This document shows, piece by piece, positions 1 through 9,863 of a DNA stretch of 64,000 nt (positions are counted from its first letter, which is position 1; each line of letters opens with the position of its first letter). The translations under genes were made by a program, and so were the position numbers. A model generated the notes under the pieces. It ran no database searches, was not told the origin of the DNA, and saw only the letters and a list, made by a program, of their open reading frames with translations. The stretch is from Phytohabitans rumicis. Its GTDB lineage: Bacteria; Actinomycetota; Actinomycetes; Mycobacteriales; Micromonosporaceae. The stretch is from positions 4,092,001 to 4,156,000 of the forward strand of contig NZ_BLPG01000001.1 of assembly GCF_011764445.1 (NCBI RefSeq), written 5' to 3'.

Positions 1-1128
1 GTTGACGCTCTCGGTGAGGTCGCGCCAGGTGCCGGACACGCCGCGCACCTGCGCCTGACCGCCGAGCTTGCCCTCCGTACCCACCTCGCGGGCCACCCGG
101 GTGACCTCCTCGGCGAACGACGAGAGCTGATCCACCATCGTGTTCATGGTGTTCTTCAGCTCCAGGATCTCGCCCTGCGCGGCGACCGTGATCTTCTGGG
201 AGAGGTCGCCCTTCGCCACCGCGGTCGACACCTGGGCGATGTTGCGGACCTGGGCGGTGAGGTTGGACGCCATCGAGTTGACGTTGTCGGTGAGGTCCTT
301 CCAGATGCCGGCCACGTTGGGCACCTCGGCCTGACCGCCGAGCTTGCCCTCCGTACCCACCTCGCGAGCCACCCGCGTCACCTGCTCGGCGAAGGTCCGC
401 AGCGTGTCCGTGAGCGAGTTGATCGTGTACGCCAACTCGGCGACCTCGCCCTTCGCCGAGACGGTGATCTTCTGCGACAGGTCGCCGCGGGCGATCGCCG
501 TGGTCACCTGCGAGATCGAGCGCACCTGGCTGGTCAGGTTCGAGGCCATCGTGTTCACCGAGTCGGTGAGGTCGCGCCAGGTGCCGGCCACGCCGCGCAC
601 GTCGGCCTGGCCGCCCAGCGCGCCCTCGGTGCCCACGTCACGGGCCACCCGGGTCACCTCGTCCGCGAACGAGGAGAGCTGGTCCACCATCGTGTTGACC
701 GTCCGGCCGATGCGCAGGAACTCGCCGCGCAGCGGACGCCCATCGATCTCCAGCGCCATGTGCTGGGTCAGGTCGCCGTCGGCCACCGCCACGATGACCC
801 GGGAGATCTCCGTGGTCGGGCGGCCCAGGTCGTCGATGAGCGAGTTGATGGCGCGGGCATGGTCGGCCCAGGCGCCGTCGACGCCCTCCTCGTCCAGGCG
901 CTCGGTGAGCCGGCCGTCCCGTCCGACGATCCGGCTGATCTTCCGGACCTCGAGGTTCTGCCGCTCCTGCAGCGACACCACGTCGTTGAACGCGTCCGCC
1001 ACCTCGCCGCCGACTCCAGCGCGCCGGGGCAGCCGTACCTTCAAGTCACCGCGGCCCACCCGACGTAGCGCGTCCGCCAGCTCACGAAGAACGGCGGCCT
1101 CGTCGGTCATCTGCTTCGCCGTGGTCAT
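1..1128 (-). CDS. multi-HAMP sensor histidine kinase, N-terminal part (cut by window edge)
   Basis: The visible 376 codons are the N-terminus of a large cytoplasmic sensor kinase; the rest, presumably more HAMP units, GAF and kinase domains, lies left of position 1. After a short lead ([20 protein letters not shown]) the protein is a string of HAMP units of about 92 residues, each with the repeated phrases [22 protein letters not shown] and GDLSQKITV. The DNA itself repeats with a period near 276 bp. The ATG at 1128 has a GAGG-type ribosome site close upstream. It is divergent from the phosphatase at 1235, which recalls the osaA/osaC pair of Streptomyces coelicolor. No transmembrane segment is visible in this part. 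The family call is firm; the osaA relationship is inference. Confidence 0.85.
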   Translation of the reverse strand, partial: MTTAKQMTDEAAVLRELADALRRVGRGDLKVRLPRRAGVGGEVADAFNDVVSLQERQNLEVRKISRIVGRDGRLTERLDEEGVDGAWADHARAINSLIDDLGRPTTEISRVIVAVADGDLTQHMALEIDGRPLRGEFLRIGRTVNTMVDQLSSFADEVTRVARDVGTEGALGGQADVRGVAGTWRDLTDSVNTMASNLTSQVRSISQVTTAIARGDLSQKITVSAKGEVAELAYTINSLTDTLRTFAEQVTRVAREVGTEGKLGGQAEVPNVAGIWKDLTDNVNSMASNLTAQVRNIAQVSTAVAKGDLSQKITVAAQGEILELKNTMNTMVDQLSSFAEEVTRVAREVGTEGKLGGQAQVRGVSGTWRDLTESVN

Positions 1129-1234
1129 GCGATTCCTCACTCACCCTCGGTGTCCACTCATCATTGCGCCTAGGCAGTGACAGATGCGAGCGTCCGGCTT
1201 GGATGAACCCGGTCGCGCGGTAGAGGATGCAAAC

Positions 1235-3271
1235 GTGTCAGCGGAGGTCAGCGGTGCGGTGGTGCCCCCCTCGGTCGAGGAGCACACCCGCCACGTACGC
1301 CTACCCGCCGACCGCCGTACGCCCGCGGCCGCCCGGGCGGTCGTCCGCACCGTGCTCGCCGAGGCACACCTCGACGAGCTGCTCAACGAGGCCCTGCTGC
1401 TCACCACCGAGCTGACCACCAACGCGGTCGTGCACGCCGGCACCGAACTCGACATCGAGGTCGTCGCCGGCCCGACCGGCCTCACGGTGACGGTGACGGA
1501 CTTCGAGGCCACCCCGGTGGAAAGCCTCACCGCCGGCCCGCGTAACGACAACATAGACATCTCTGATGTATCGGAACGCGGTCGCGGATTGTTACTGGTC
1601 GACCATTTCGCCAGCCGCTGGGGCACCACCCACATGCCCACCGGCAAGGGCGTCTGGTTCCGGCTGGACCGCAAGGAGCCCGTTCATCCGGCGGCGCCCG
1701 CGGACGGGCCGGCGCCCACCGCCGGTGCGCTCACCGCGCTGCTGCAGATCATGCCGGAGCCGCACGCCGAAGACGCGCTCGGCGACTTCGCCAGCCACCT
1801 GCTCGTACGGGTCGCCGAGCTGGTCGGCGCCGCCGGCGGTGCGGTACGCCTCGACCGCGGCGACGGCGCCGGCGCGCAACTCCTCGCCCGGTACGGCCGC
1901 CCGTCCGGCCCCGGCGCCGACCTGCTCCGCGTGCCGCTGGCCGTCAACCGCCCGTACGCCGGCGAGCTGGAACTCGACGTGGCACCGTCCGGATACGCCA
2001 GCCCGCTCGCCGCACTCGCCGCCGAACGCCTCGCCCTGCACCTGGAAAACGACCGCCTGCGCCGCGCCGACCTGCGCCGCCAGACCTGGCTCACGTTTCT
2101 CGCCGAGGCCAGCGAGCTGCTCGCACAGTCGCTCGACGTCAACCTCACGCTCGCGCTGATCCCCCAGCTCGTGGTGCCCCGCCTCGGGCAGTGGTGCGCG
2201 GTGCACACCACCGACGAGTGGGGCCGCCTCCAGCTCGCCGCCGCCACCCACGCCGACGAGTCCGCGCTGCCCGAACTGCACGCGATGTTTCTCCAGACCG
2301 GGCCGGACTCGGCGATCGCCCGGCTGCGGGAGGCGTCCCGCTCCGGCTCGCAGGTGCCGCTCAGCGCCCCGGCCGAGGGCTTCGCCGTACCGCTCGTGGC
2401 CCGCGGTCAGCGGCTGGGCACGCTCGCGGTCGGCCGGCACCTGCGCCACCGGCACGACGCCGACGAGATCGCGATCCTGGAAGACGTCGCCCGCCGGGCC
2501 GCCCTCGCCGTCGACAACGCCCGTATCCACGACGAGCGCCGCCGGGTGGCCCACACGCTCCAGCAGTCGCTGCTCCCGCCCGTACTGCCCGTGGTACGGG
2601 GCATCGGCTTCGCCGCCGAGTACGTGCCCACCGGCGACGCGGCCGAGGTGGGCGGCGACTTCTACGACGTGGTGCCGCTGCCCGACGGCCGCTGGCTGGT
2701 GGTGGTCGGCGACGTCTCCGGCAAGGGCGTACAGGCCGCGGCGGTCACCGGCCTGGTCCGCGACGTGATCCGGGTGCTGGTCCGGGACGGCAAGCCGCTG
2801 CCCGAGGCGCTCGGCCGGCTCAACGACACGCTCGTCGAACGCGGCGGCGGCCGGTACTGCACGCTGGCGCTCGCCGCGGTGGAGCGCGGCGACGACGGCC
2901 GGCTGGACGTCTCCCTGCACCTGGCCGGCCACGACCGCCCGGTCCTGGTACGCGGCGACGGCCGCGCCTCCTTCGTAGGTACCGGAGGCACCGCACTCGG
3001 ACTGCTCGACTCCATCGCCACCCCGGTCGCCGCCGTACCCCTGGCCCCCGGGGACGCGCTGGTCTTCTACACCGACGGCGTGACCGAACGCCGGCGCGGT
3101 CGGGAGCTCTTCGGCCCCGAGCGGCTCCGCGACACGGCGGCGCCGCTGGCCGGCTACTCCGCCGACGTGGTGGCCGCCCGCCTGAAAACGGCCGCGATCG
3201 GCTTCTCCACCGAAGCCCCGCGAGACGACATAGCCATCCTCGTCCTCCGCAACGACCCAGACCCCACCTAG
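1235..3271 (+). CDS. SpoIIE/PP2C serine phosphatase with RsbW-like ATPase and GAF domains
   Basis: Multidomain partner-switching regulator of about 678 residues. Residues ~20-143 are an anti-sigma-factor type HATPase (N-box ELTTNAVVHAG, glycine loop GRGLLLVD). Residues ~290-440 form a GAF-like sensor region. Residues ~460-675 are a PP2C/SpoIIE phosphatase with metal-binding GGDFYD and terminal DDIAIL. Such proteins phosphorylate and dephosphorylate STAS anti-anti-sigma factors and so release alternative sigma factors. The GTG at 1235 is preferred because AGAGGA lies 7 nt upstream; an in-frame ATG at 1184 has no clear ribosome site. It is divergent from the multi-HAMP kinase, as osaC is next to osaAB in Streptomyces. 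All key metal aspartates are present. Confidence 0.88.
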   Translation: MSAEVSGAVVPPSVEEHTRHVRLPADRRTPAAARAVVRTVLAEAHLDELLNEALLLTTELTTNAVVHAGTELDIEVVAGPTGLTVTVTDFEATPVESLTAGPRNDNIDISDVSERGRGLLLVDHFASRWGTTHMPTGKGVWFRLDRKEPVHPAAPADGPAPTAGALTALLQIMPEPHAEDALGDFASHLLVRVAELVGAAGGAVRLDRGDGAGAQLLARYGRPSGPGADLLRVPLAVNRPYAGELELDVAPSGYASPLAALAAERLALHLENDRLRRADLRRQTWLTFLAEASELLAQSLDVNLTLALIPQLVVPRLGQWCAVHTTDEWGRLQLAAATHADESALPELHAMFLQTGPDSAIARLREASRSGSQVPLSAPAEGFAVPLVARGQRLGTLAVGRHLRHRHDADEIAILEDVARRAALAVDNARIHDERRRVAHTLQQSLLPPVLPVVRGIGFAAEYVPTGDAAEVGGDFYDVVPLPDGRWLVVVGDVSGKGVQAAAVTGLVRDVIRVLVRDGKPLPEALGRLNDTLVERGGGRYCTLALAAVERGDDGRLDVSLHLAGHDRPVLVRGDGRASFVGTGGTALGLLDSIATPVAAVPLAPGDALVFYTDGVTERRRGRELFGPERLRDTAAPLAGYSADVVAARLKTAAIGFSTEAPRDDIAILVLRNDPDPT

Positions 3272-3316
3272 CCCTCTGCGCCCGCTCCCCGCGCCGCCCG
3301 CCCCTCTCTCCGCGCC

Positions 3317-3415
3317 GATCAAGGGCTTGCCCGTCGATCAAGGGCATATGGCCGTGGTTTGATCTCTTTTCCACGACCATTCGCCCTTGATCGACGCAGA
3401 AGTCCTTGATCGACG
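3317..3415. repeat. 99-bp palindromic intergenic repeat, copy A
   Basis: One of five related elements in the window (others at 18512, 31100, 31634 and 50834). It begins and ends with GATCAAGG / CCTTGATC and contains a nested inverted repeat CGATCAAGGGC ... GCCCTTGATCG around a central TTTGATC. In this copy the inner arms pair imperfectly (catatggccgtgg against ccacgaccattcg). It lies between two convergent gene ends, so a bidirectional terminator role is possible. No coding capacity is seen. Confidence 0.85.
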
Positions 3416-3440
3416 AAAGAGGAGAGAGCGGAACGGAGGG

Positions 3441-3884
3441 CTAGCTCTCCAGGGAAGCGCGGAGGGCGCGTTCGGTGGATCGCTGGTCTTCGGTCATGTT
3501 CTCCAGTTCCTCGGACTCGCCGACCTGGCGCACCTCGACCACGGCTTCCTGGCCCGGCCCGACCGCAACGTCCACGGGGCAGCGGGAGGCCCACTCGATG
3601 GCCTCTTCCCTCGATCGCACCTGGATGATGTAGAAGCCGGCGATCAGCTCCTTCGCCTCGGCAAACGGCCCGTCGACAACGGTGCGCTTGCCGTCCTTGT
3701 AGATCACCCGCGCGCCGGACGCGCTGGGGTACAAGCCCTCGCCCGCGAGCAGCACCCCGGCCTTGGCCAGGTCCTCGTTGTACTTCAGCATCGCGCCGAT
3801 CAGCTCCTCCGGCGGCTGGGAGATGGCGTCGGTGGAATCGCCATCGACCTGCGGGTCGCCCTTGAGCAGCAGCATGAATCGCAT
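3441..3884 (-). CDS. YCII/DGPF-domain protein
   Basis: Small cytoplasmic protein of about 147 residues starting MRFMLLLKGDPQ. It has the YCII-family features of an N-terminal beta strand, a central KAGVLLAGEGLYPS and the phrase VVDGPFAEAKELIAGFYIIQ, which matches the DGPF signature. These proteins are dimeric ferredoxin-like folds of uncertain function, often paired with ECF sigma factors; no sigma factor is adjacent here. The ATG at 3884 has GAAGGAG eight bases upstream, which decides the start over a longer reading from 3941. The gene is convergent with the phosphatase gene across repeat copy A. Confidence 0.88.
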   Translation of the reverse strand: MRFMLLLKGDPQVDGDSTDAISQPPEELIGAMLKYNEDLAKAGVLLAGEGLYPSASGARVIYKDGKRTVVDGPFAEAKELIAGFYIIQVRSREEAIEWASRCPVDVAVGPGQEAVVEVRQVGESEELENMTEDQRSTERALRASLES

Positions 3885-3959
3885 CGTCGACACTCCTTCG
3901 ATCTGTCGGAGCCACCCTGGCTCTATCAGGGCGTCGAACAAGGGAGAGCGACTTCGACC

Positions 3960-5173
3960 TTAGACGCCGAAAAATCTTCCGGGCGCCAGCCGGTGCCGCG
4001 GGTCGAAGCGGTTCTTGACCCGGCGTACGACGTCGGGGCTCGCGCCTGGACCCCACATGTCGACGGCCTCCCGCACCGCGGCCGGGGCGGACACGACGAC
4101 GCAGGAGCCGGCCCGCCCGAGCAGTACGCCGCGGACGGCCTCCAGGATCGCGGTGATCCGATCGGGCTCGGTGCCCCGGGCAGTGCCGCGTGGATGACCC
4201 CGGCTCCGGCCGACCCGCGTACGGGCACGGTGACGCCGGCGGCGTCGCGTACGGCGTAGATCGCGGCGTGCAGGTCGGCGGTGGGCACGGTGATGCGCAG
4301 CGCCACGTCGCCGGCGCCGAACGGGTAGCGCCCCCACCACGGGGGTGCCTCGGTGCGGACCTCCGCGTCGCCGCCGAGCAGGTCGACGATCCGGGTGGAC
4401 CGCTCGGCCACCGCCCCGGGCTCGCCCTCCAGCAGGATCGCGAGGGTGCCGGGGCCGCGCGGAGCCCGCTGGCGGGGCACGAGTACGGGCTTGGTGGTCG
4501 GGAGGTCCAGCTCCACGGCGGCCACCTGGACCGAGCTGGCCTGCACCTCGCGGACCAGGTCGTACAGCTCCAGCGGGGTCCACACCGACCGCTGCACCCA
4601 GGCGCGCGCGGCCGGCTCGACGTGGACCCGGAACGTGGCGGAGACCAGTACGCCCAGGGCTCCGAACGACCCGCACAGCAACCGCCCGACGCCCTGGTCC
4701 GTGTCGCCGGAGTGGGTCAGCGTGCCGTCCCCGTTCACGTAGCTGACGCCGAGGATCTGGTCGGCGGCGGTGCCGTAGCGGTGGGCGAGCGGGCCGGACT
4801 CGTCGGCCGCGATCAGGCCGCCGATGGTGGCGCCGGCCGACGGGCTGTCGAGCGCGAGCCGGCGCCGGGACTGGCTCAGCACGGCCTGCACCGCGCGCAG
4901 CGGTGTGCCTGCGCCGATCTCCGCGAGGAACTCGCCGGGCGGGTGGTGCCAGACGCCGGCGAGCCGGGCGGTGTCGAGCACCAGGTCGGCGCGGGTCGGG
5001 CGGGAGCCCCAGTCGAGCTTCGTCCCGGCGCCCCGCGCGACGACGGCGAGGTCGTGCTCGGCGGCGAACCGCACCGTGGCGGCCACGCCGTCCACCGTGG
5101 CGGGTGCGGCGACCCAGCTGGCCGGCACACCGGCGACCGTGTCCGTCGCGCCGGCCAGCCGCACGAACCGCAT
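3960..5173 (-). pseudogene. FAD-binding oxidase, GlcE-like (frameshifted as sequenced)
   Basis: FAD-linked oxidase of the glycolate oxidase subunit GlcE/PCMH type. The first frame carries the FAD-binding phrases WVAAPATVDGVAATVRFA, ARGAGTKLDWG, SPSAGATIGGLIAADESGP and SFGALGVLVSATFRV. The typical C-terminus (NRFDPRHRLAPGRFFGV) continues in another frame. Reading joins correctly if one base is restored in the C run at 4174-4177, giving ...ALPGGTEPDRITAILEAV. A single lost base in a homopolymer suggests a sequence error rather than decay. The start is uncertain: ATG 5173 (MRFVRLAG) fits the family best, with alternatives at 5221 and 5257. No glcD or glcF partner is next to it, so the substrate is unknown. 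It is divergent from the peptidase gene at 5287. Confidence 0.75.
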
Positions 5174-5286
5174 CCCGCAGATGTCCACGAGTCCCCGAAA
5201 GATCGCGCCGCGTGTCGGCATCGAACAAGTGTACGACTGGCTGCCACCCGACGCCATCCCGAGGGCTGCCGGTAACGTGGTCGGAC

Positions 5287-7370
5287 GTGACCACCGAACC
5301 CGCTGCGACCCCGCCGGTTGCCAAGCGTGTCCCGGCCGAGCGCACCCACCACGGCGACACCGTCGTGGACGAGTACGCCTGGCTCGCCGACAAGGAAGAC
5401 CCGGACACCATCGCCTACCTCAAGGCGGAGAACACGTACACCGAGGCCGCCACGGCTCACCTGAAAGAGCTGCGCGAGACGCTGTTCGAGGAGACCAAGC
5501 GGCGCACCAAGGAGACCGACCTGTCGGTGCCCAGCCGCAAGGGCGGCTACTGGTACTACACGCGCACGGTCGAGGGGCAGCAGTACGGCATCCAGTGCCG
5601 GCGGGCGGTACGGGACGGCGAGACGGACCCACCGTCCACGGTGGACGGCACCCCGCTGGACGGCGAGGAGGTGCTGCTCGACGGCAACGCGCTCGCCGAG
5701 GGGCACGAGTTCTTCGCCCTCGGTACGTTCGACGTCAGCCCGGACGGGCGGTGGCTGGCGTACAGCACGGACTTCGCCGGCGACGAGCGCTTCACGCTGC
5801 GGGTCAAGGACCTGAACACCGGCGAGGTGCTGGGCGACGAGGTGCCGGACACGTTCTACGGCACCGCGTGGTCGGCTACCGGCTCGACGCTGTTCTACCT
5901 GACGGTCGACGAGGCGTGGCGGCCGTACCGGGTGTGGCGGCACGCGGTGGGCACCCCGGCCGGCGACGACGTCATCGTGTACGAGGAGAGCGACGAGCGC
6001 TTCTGGGTCGGTGTCGACCTGACCCGCTCGGAGAACTTTGTCGTTATCGACGTACACAGCAAGGTGACCAGCGAGGTGCTGGTGATCCCGGCGAGCAACC
6101 CGACCGGCGAGCCGGCCGTCATCGCGCCGCGCCGGCAGGGCGTCGAGTACTCGGTGGAGCACCACGGGCATCGCTTCCTGATCCTGCACAACGACGGTGC
6201 GGAGGACTTCGCGCTGGCGTACACCTCGGCGGACGCCCCGGGCGAGTGGGCGACGCTCATCCCGCACTCCCCGGGCACCCGACTGGAGTCGGTCGACGCG
6301 TTCGCCAACCATCTGGTCGTCTCGCTGCGCAAGGACGGCCTGACCGGCCTGCGCGTGCTGCCGGTGGGCTCCACCGACACGTACGACATCGACTTCCCGG
6401 AGCCGCTCTACAGCGTCGGCCTGGAGGCCAACCCGGAGTACGCGACGGCGACCGTGCGCCTGCACTACGCCTCGCTGGTCACCCCGGATTCGGTGTACGA
6501 CTACGACCTGGTGACCCGGGAGATGGTGCTGCGCAAGCAGAAGCCGGTGCTGGGCGGGTTCGACCCGGCGGCGTACGAGCAGCACCGCGACTGGGCCCTG
6601 GCCGACGACGGCACCCGGGTGCCGATCTCGCTGGTGTGCAAGGCCGGCACCCCGAGGGACGGCTCGGCGCCGTGCGTCATCTACGGGTACGGCTCGTACG
6701 AGGCCAGCATGGATCCCTGGTTCTCGATCCCGCGGCTGTCCCTGCTGGACCGTGGCGTGATCTTCGCGGTCGCGCACATCCGCGGCGGCGGTGAGCTGGG
6801 CCGCCGGTGGTACGAGGACGGCAAGATGCTGGCCAAGAAGAACACGTTCACCGACTTCGTGGCCTGCGCGCGGCACCTGGTCAAGGCCGGCTGGACCTCG
6901 TCCGACCGGCTCGTGGCTCGGGGCGGCTCGGCCGGCGGCCTGCTGATGGGCGCGGTCGCCAACCTCGCCCCGGACGCGTTCGCCGGGGTGGTCGCGCAGG
7001 TGCCGTTCGTCGACGCGCTCAACTCGATCCTCGACCCGTCGCTGCCGCTGACCGTGACCGAGTGGGAGGAGTGGGGCAACCCGCTCGACGACCCGAGGTG
7101 TACGCGTACATGAAGTCGTACACGCCGTACGAGAACGTGTCCGCTGTGGACTATCCGCCGATCCTGGCGGTGACCAGCCTCAACGACACCCGGGTGCTCT
7201 ACCACGAGCCGGCGAAGTGGATCGCCCGCCTGCGGGCCACCACCTCGGGCACCTACCTGCTCAAGACCGAGATGGGCGCCGGCCACGGCGGCCCGAGCGG
7301 CCGGTACGACTCCTGGAAGGAGGAGGCGTTCGTCGCCTCCTGGGTCCTGGACCGGCTGGACCGAGCCTAG
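5287..7370 (+). pseudogene. prolyl oligopeptidase, S9A family (frameshifted as sequenced)
   Basis: Cytoplasmic serine peptidase that cleaves short peptides after proline; the reconstructed length of about 694 residues is normal for S9A. The N-terminal beta-propeller begins after RTHHGDTVVDEYAWL. The hydrolase domain has the nucleophile motif RGGSAGGLLMG, the aspartate in SLNDTRVLYHE and the histidine in GAGHGGPSGR. The frame breaks at about 7092-7096, where CCGAGG should read CCGGAGG (LDDPEVYAYMKSYTPYENV); one base is missing. With that base restored all catalytic residues are in one protein, so a sequencing error is the simplest explanation. The start is a GTG at 5287 with a weak ribosome site. 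The stop overlaps the convergent dehydrogenase stop in CTAG. Confidence 0.85.
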
Positions 7371-8194
7371 GGCCGCGCCGGGCGGTGTGCCGGGCCGCCG
7401 GGCCGGCTGGCCAGGTCGGCCCAGATGTCGTCCGGCACCGGGACGCCCTCGCGCACGCGGGTCATGCGGGTGGCCGACTCGATCTCGCCGGGGATCGGGC
7501 CGGCGCCCGCCGACAGCAACGCGCAGAACTCCTCGGCCCGCTGCCGAAACTCGGCCACCGGCCGGAACGCCGCGATCTCCATCGCGACGATGACCGTGCC
7601 GTTGCTGTCCTCCCGGGTGGTGAGGCCGGACACGCCCGCGCCGGAGAGCAGGCCGCCGATCAGCTCGATCAGCACGCCCAAGCCGTGACCGGCCTCCGGC
7701 GCGGCGAAGTCGACCACCAGCGCCGGTCGCCCCGGCGCGCGCGGCGCCGCTAGCGCCAGCGGGTTGGTGCCGCGACCGCCGAGGGCCAGCCCGACCGTCT
7801 CGTCGTTCGCGAGCAGCTGGACGTACTCGCCGAGCCGGCCGACGTGTTCGCAGTTGTTGATCGCGACGCTGGCCACGCCGTACTGGCGGGCCAGCCGCCG
7901 GACGTGGTCGACCGCCGTGCGGGCCGCGAGCTGCCCGAAGCCGCTCCGCCCGTCCACCACGGCCGCCGCGGCGCGGACACCGCCCAGCTGCGGCCGCGCC
8001 GCCGGGTCGATCCGCCCCGCGCGCACCATTTCGAGGTACGACGGGAGCCGGCGAACGCCGTGCGAATCGTGCCCGACGAGATCCGACTCGACCAGCGACG
8101 CGGCGACCACCTCGGCACCGGCGCGCGGGGTGCCGGCGGCGAGCAGCACCTTCGTCGCGATCGCGGTCAGGTCGTTGGCATGGACAAGGGTCAT
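7367..8194 (-). CDS. malate/L-lactate dehydrogenase (Ldh_2) family oxidoreductase, short form
   Basis: NAD(P)-dependent oxidoreductase of the AllD/ComC/YlbC family. Recognisable blocks are DLVGHDSHGVRRLPSYLEMV near the N-terminus, VASVAINNCEHVGRLGEYV with the conserved histidine, TNPLALAAP, and a C-terminal REGVPVPDDIWADLA. It has 275 residues against about 340 usual. The segment that normally lies between the strand ending VVDFA and the helix GHGLGVLIELIGG is about 55 residues shorter, in frame. Whether it is still active is unclear. The ATG at 8194 begins MTLVHANDLTAIA. It is convergent with and overlaps the peptidase stop by three bases. Confidence 0.78.
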   Translation of the reverse strand: MTLVHANDLTAIATKVLLAAGTPRAGAEVVAASLVESDLVGHDSHGVRRLPSYLEMVRAGRIDPAARPQLGGVRAAAAVVDGRSGFGQLAARTAVDHVRRLARQYGVASVAINNCEHVGRLGEYVQLLANDETVGLALGGRGTNPLALAAPRAPGRPALVVDFAAPEAGHGLGVLIELIGGLLSGAGVSGLTTREDSNGTVIVAMEIAAFRPVAEFRQRAEEFCALLSAGAGPIPGEIESATRMTRVREGVPVPDDIWADLASRPGGPAHRPARP

Positions 8195-8310
8195 GAATGT
8201 GGTCCCAGACGGTGCGTTCCGCTACACGGGAACCTAATTCCATCACGCTGGTATGGAAGCCGTAAAGCCGAGCGCTTTTGGACACTTGCCGCGCTACGCC
8301 CGAGACCGCC

Positions 8311-9252
8311 TCAGCCCAGCGCGGCCGCCAGCAGCGCCGGATCCACATTGCCGCCCGAGATCACCGCGACCGTACGGCCAGCGGGCAGCTCCTCGCGGTG
8401 GAAGAGGCGCGCCGCGGCGGCCACCGCCCCGCTCGGCTCGACGACCAGCCGGCTCTCCCGGACGATCCGGGCCATCGCGGCACGGATCTCGTCCTCGCTG
8501 ACGGTCACCACGCGATCGAGCCGGGCGCGCAGGTGGGCGAGGGTCAGCTCGGACAGGTTCACCCGCACGCCGTCCGCGATCGTGCGGTAGCTGCGCTCCT
8601 CCGGCCAGGTCACCAGGCGGCCGGCGGCCAGCGACTCCTGGGCGTCGGCGGCCAGCTCGGGCTCCACGCCGATCACGACCGCCCGCTCGCTGAGCGCGGT
8701 GACCGCGGTCGCCACGCCCGAGGCGAGCCCGCCGCCGCCCACCGGCACCAGCACGACGTCCACGTCCGGCAGGTCCTCGACGATCTCCAGCCCGGCGGTG
8801 CCCTGGCCGGCGATGACGTCCCGGTGGTCGTACGGCGGGATGAGCGTGAGGCCGCCCTCGGCCGCCCGCTGCTGGGCGACCGTGAGCCGGTCCGCCGGTG
8901 GTACGAGGACGACCTCGGCGCCGAGCGCCCGCACCTGTTCGATCTTGACGGTCGGGGCCACGTCGGGGATCACCACGGTGCAGGGTGCACCGGCCTTGCG
9001 GGCGGCGTACGCGAGGGCCTGCCCGTGGTTGCCCGACGAATGCGTGATCACGCCGCGGGCCCGCTGCTCGGCGGAGAGCCGGGCGACCGCATTGGTGGCC
9101 CCGCGCAGCTTGAACGAGCCGACCGGTTGCAGGCTCTCCGGCTTGAGCAGGAGCTGGTCGTCCCACCGGCAGGGCAGGAGCGGGGTGCGCAGGGTCACCC
9201 CGGCGATGCTGCGGGCCGCGGCGCGTACGTCCTCGATGGAGATCAGCTGCAT
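8311..9252 (-). CDS. threonine/serine dehydratase (PLP fold type II)
   Basis: Pyridoxal-phosphate enzyme of about 313 residues that deaminates threonine or serine to the 2-oxo acid. The PLP lysine lies in VGSFKLRGATNA, the substrate loop in SSGNHGQALAYAA, and the phosphate-binding glycine loop in VPVGGGGLASGVA. There is no C-terminal ACT regulatory domain, so it resembles the catabolic or promiscuous racemase-like forms rather than biosynthetic IlvA. The start at ATG 9252 (MQLISIEDVRAAA) fits the family; a GAGG lies rather far upstream. It is divergent from the membrane protein at 9303 with only 50 bp between. Specificity cannot be set from sequence. Confidence 0.88.
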   Translation of the reverse strand: MQLISIEDVRAAARSIAGVTLRTPLLPCRWDDQLLLKPESLQPVGSFKLRGATNAVARLSAEQRARGVITHSSGNHGQALAYAARKAGAPCTVVIPDVAPTVKIEQVRALGAEVVLVPPADRLTVAQQRAAEGGLTLIPPYDHRDVIAGQGTAGLEIVEDLPDVDVVLVPVGGGGLASGVATAVTALSERAVVIGVEPELAADAQESLAAGRLVTWPEERSYRTIADGVRVNLSELTLAHLRARLDRVVTVSEDEIRAAMARIVRESRLVVEPSGAVAAAARLFHREELPAGRTVAVISGGNVDPALLAAALG

Positions 9253-9302
9253 GGCGTCAAGAATGCGCCTCGACGTCCCGGACAAAAGCCTAGAATCGCC
9301 CA

Positions 9303-9863
9303 ATGACGACAGCGGATGACGCGCCGAACGGCAAGGGCGCGCGCGTCGCGGTCTTCGTCGGCGCCGCCATCGCGCTGCTGTCGCTCTGTTGCTGCGTCGG
9401 CTTGATCGTGAGCGCCGCGACCTGGGGCGACGACCTCTATCACCGGGTCACCCGGGAGCGCGGCGACACCGTACGGATGGGCACGGCCGGCCGGGACGGC
9501 GAGTTCGAGTTCACGGTCGTCCGCCTCGACTGTGGAGTGGCCCAGATCGGCGACTCGTTCGTCAGCCAGACCGCGGTCGGCCAGTTCTGCCTGGCCGAGA
9601 TGACCGTGCAGAACGTCGGCACCAAGCCGGCGACGTTCACCGACACGCTGCAGCGGGCGTACGGGCCGGACGGGGTGCGCTTCGGCGCCGACAGTGCGGC
9701 CGGCATCCTTGCCAACTCCGACCAGCAGGTCTTCCTCAACGAGATCAACCCGGGCAACCAGGTGACCGCCGTCGTCGTCTACGACATCCCGCCCGACAGC
9801 CGGATCCTCAAGCTGGAGCTGCACGAGTCCGCGAGCACCCCGGGCCTGACCGTCAACGTCTAG
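9303..9863 (+). CDS. single-span membrane protein with DUF4352-like ectodomain
   Basis: Protein of 186 residues with one hydrophobic helix at about 14-40 (VAVFVGAAIALLSLCCCVGL) and an exported C-terminal beta-rich domain. The ectodomain has the DUF4352 pattern: FEFTVVRLDCG, a strand FCLAEMTVQNVGTKPATF, then VFLNEINPGNQVTAVVVYDIP. DUF4352 is an immunoglobulin-like fold of unknown role found on the outside of Gram-positive cells. The helix contains a run of three cysteines (LCCC), which could be acylated. The stop codon TAG is the first base triplet of the terminal inverted repeat of the mobile element that follows. Function unknown. Confidence 0.75.
   Translation: MTTADDAPNGKGARVAVFVGAAIALLSLCCCVGLIVSAATWGDDLYHRVTRERGDTVRMGTAGRDGEFEFTVVRLDCGVAQIGDSFVSQTAVGQFCLAEMTVQNVGTKPATFTDTLQRAYGPDGVRFGADSAAGILANSDQQVFLNEINPGNQVTAVVVYDIPPDSRILKLELHESASTPGLTVNV

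Noticed and set aside
1592-3322. Long minus-strand frame opposite the PP2C gene
   Set aside because: No domain, low-complexity His/Gly/Val composition; the plus strand carries all expected motifs.
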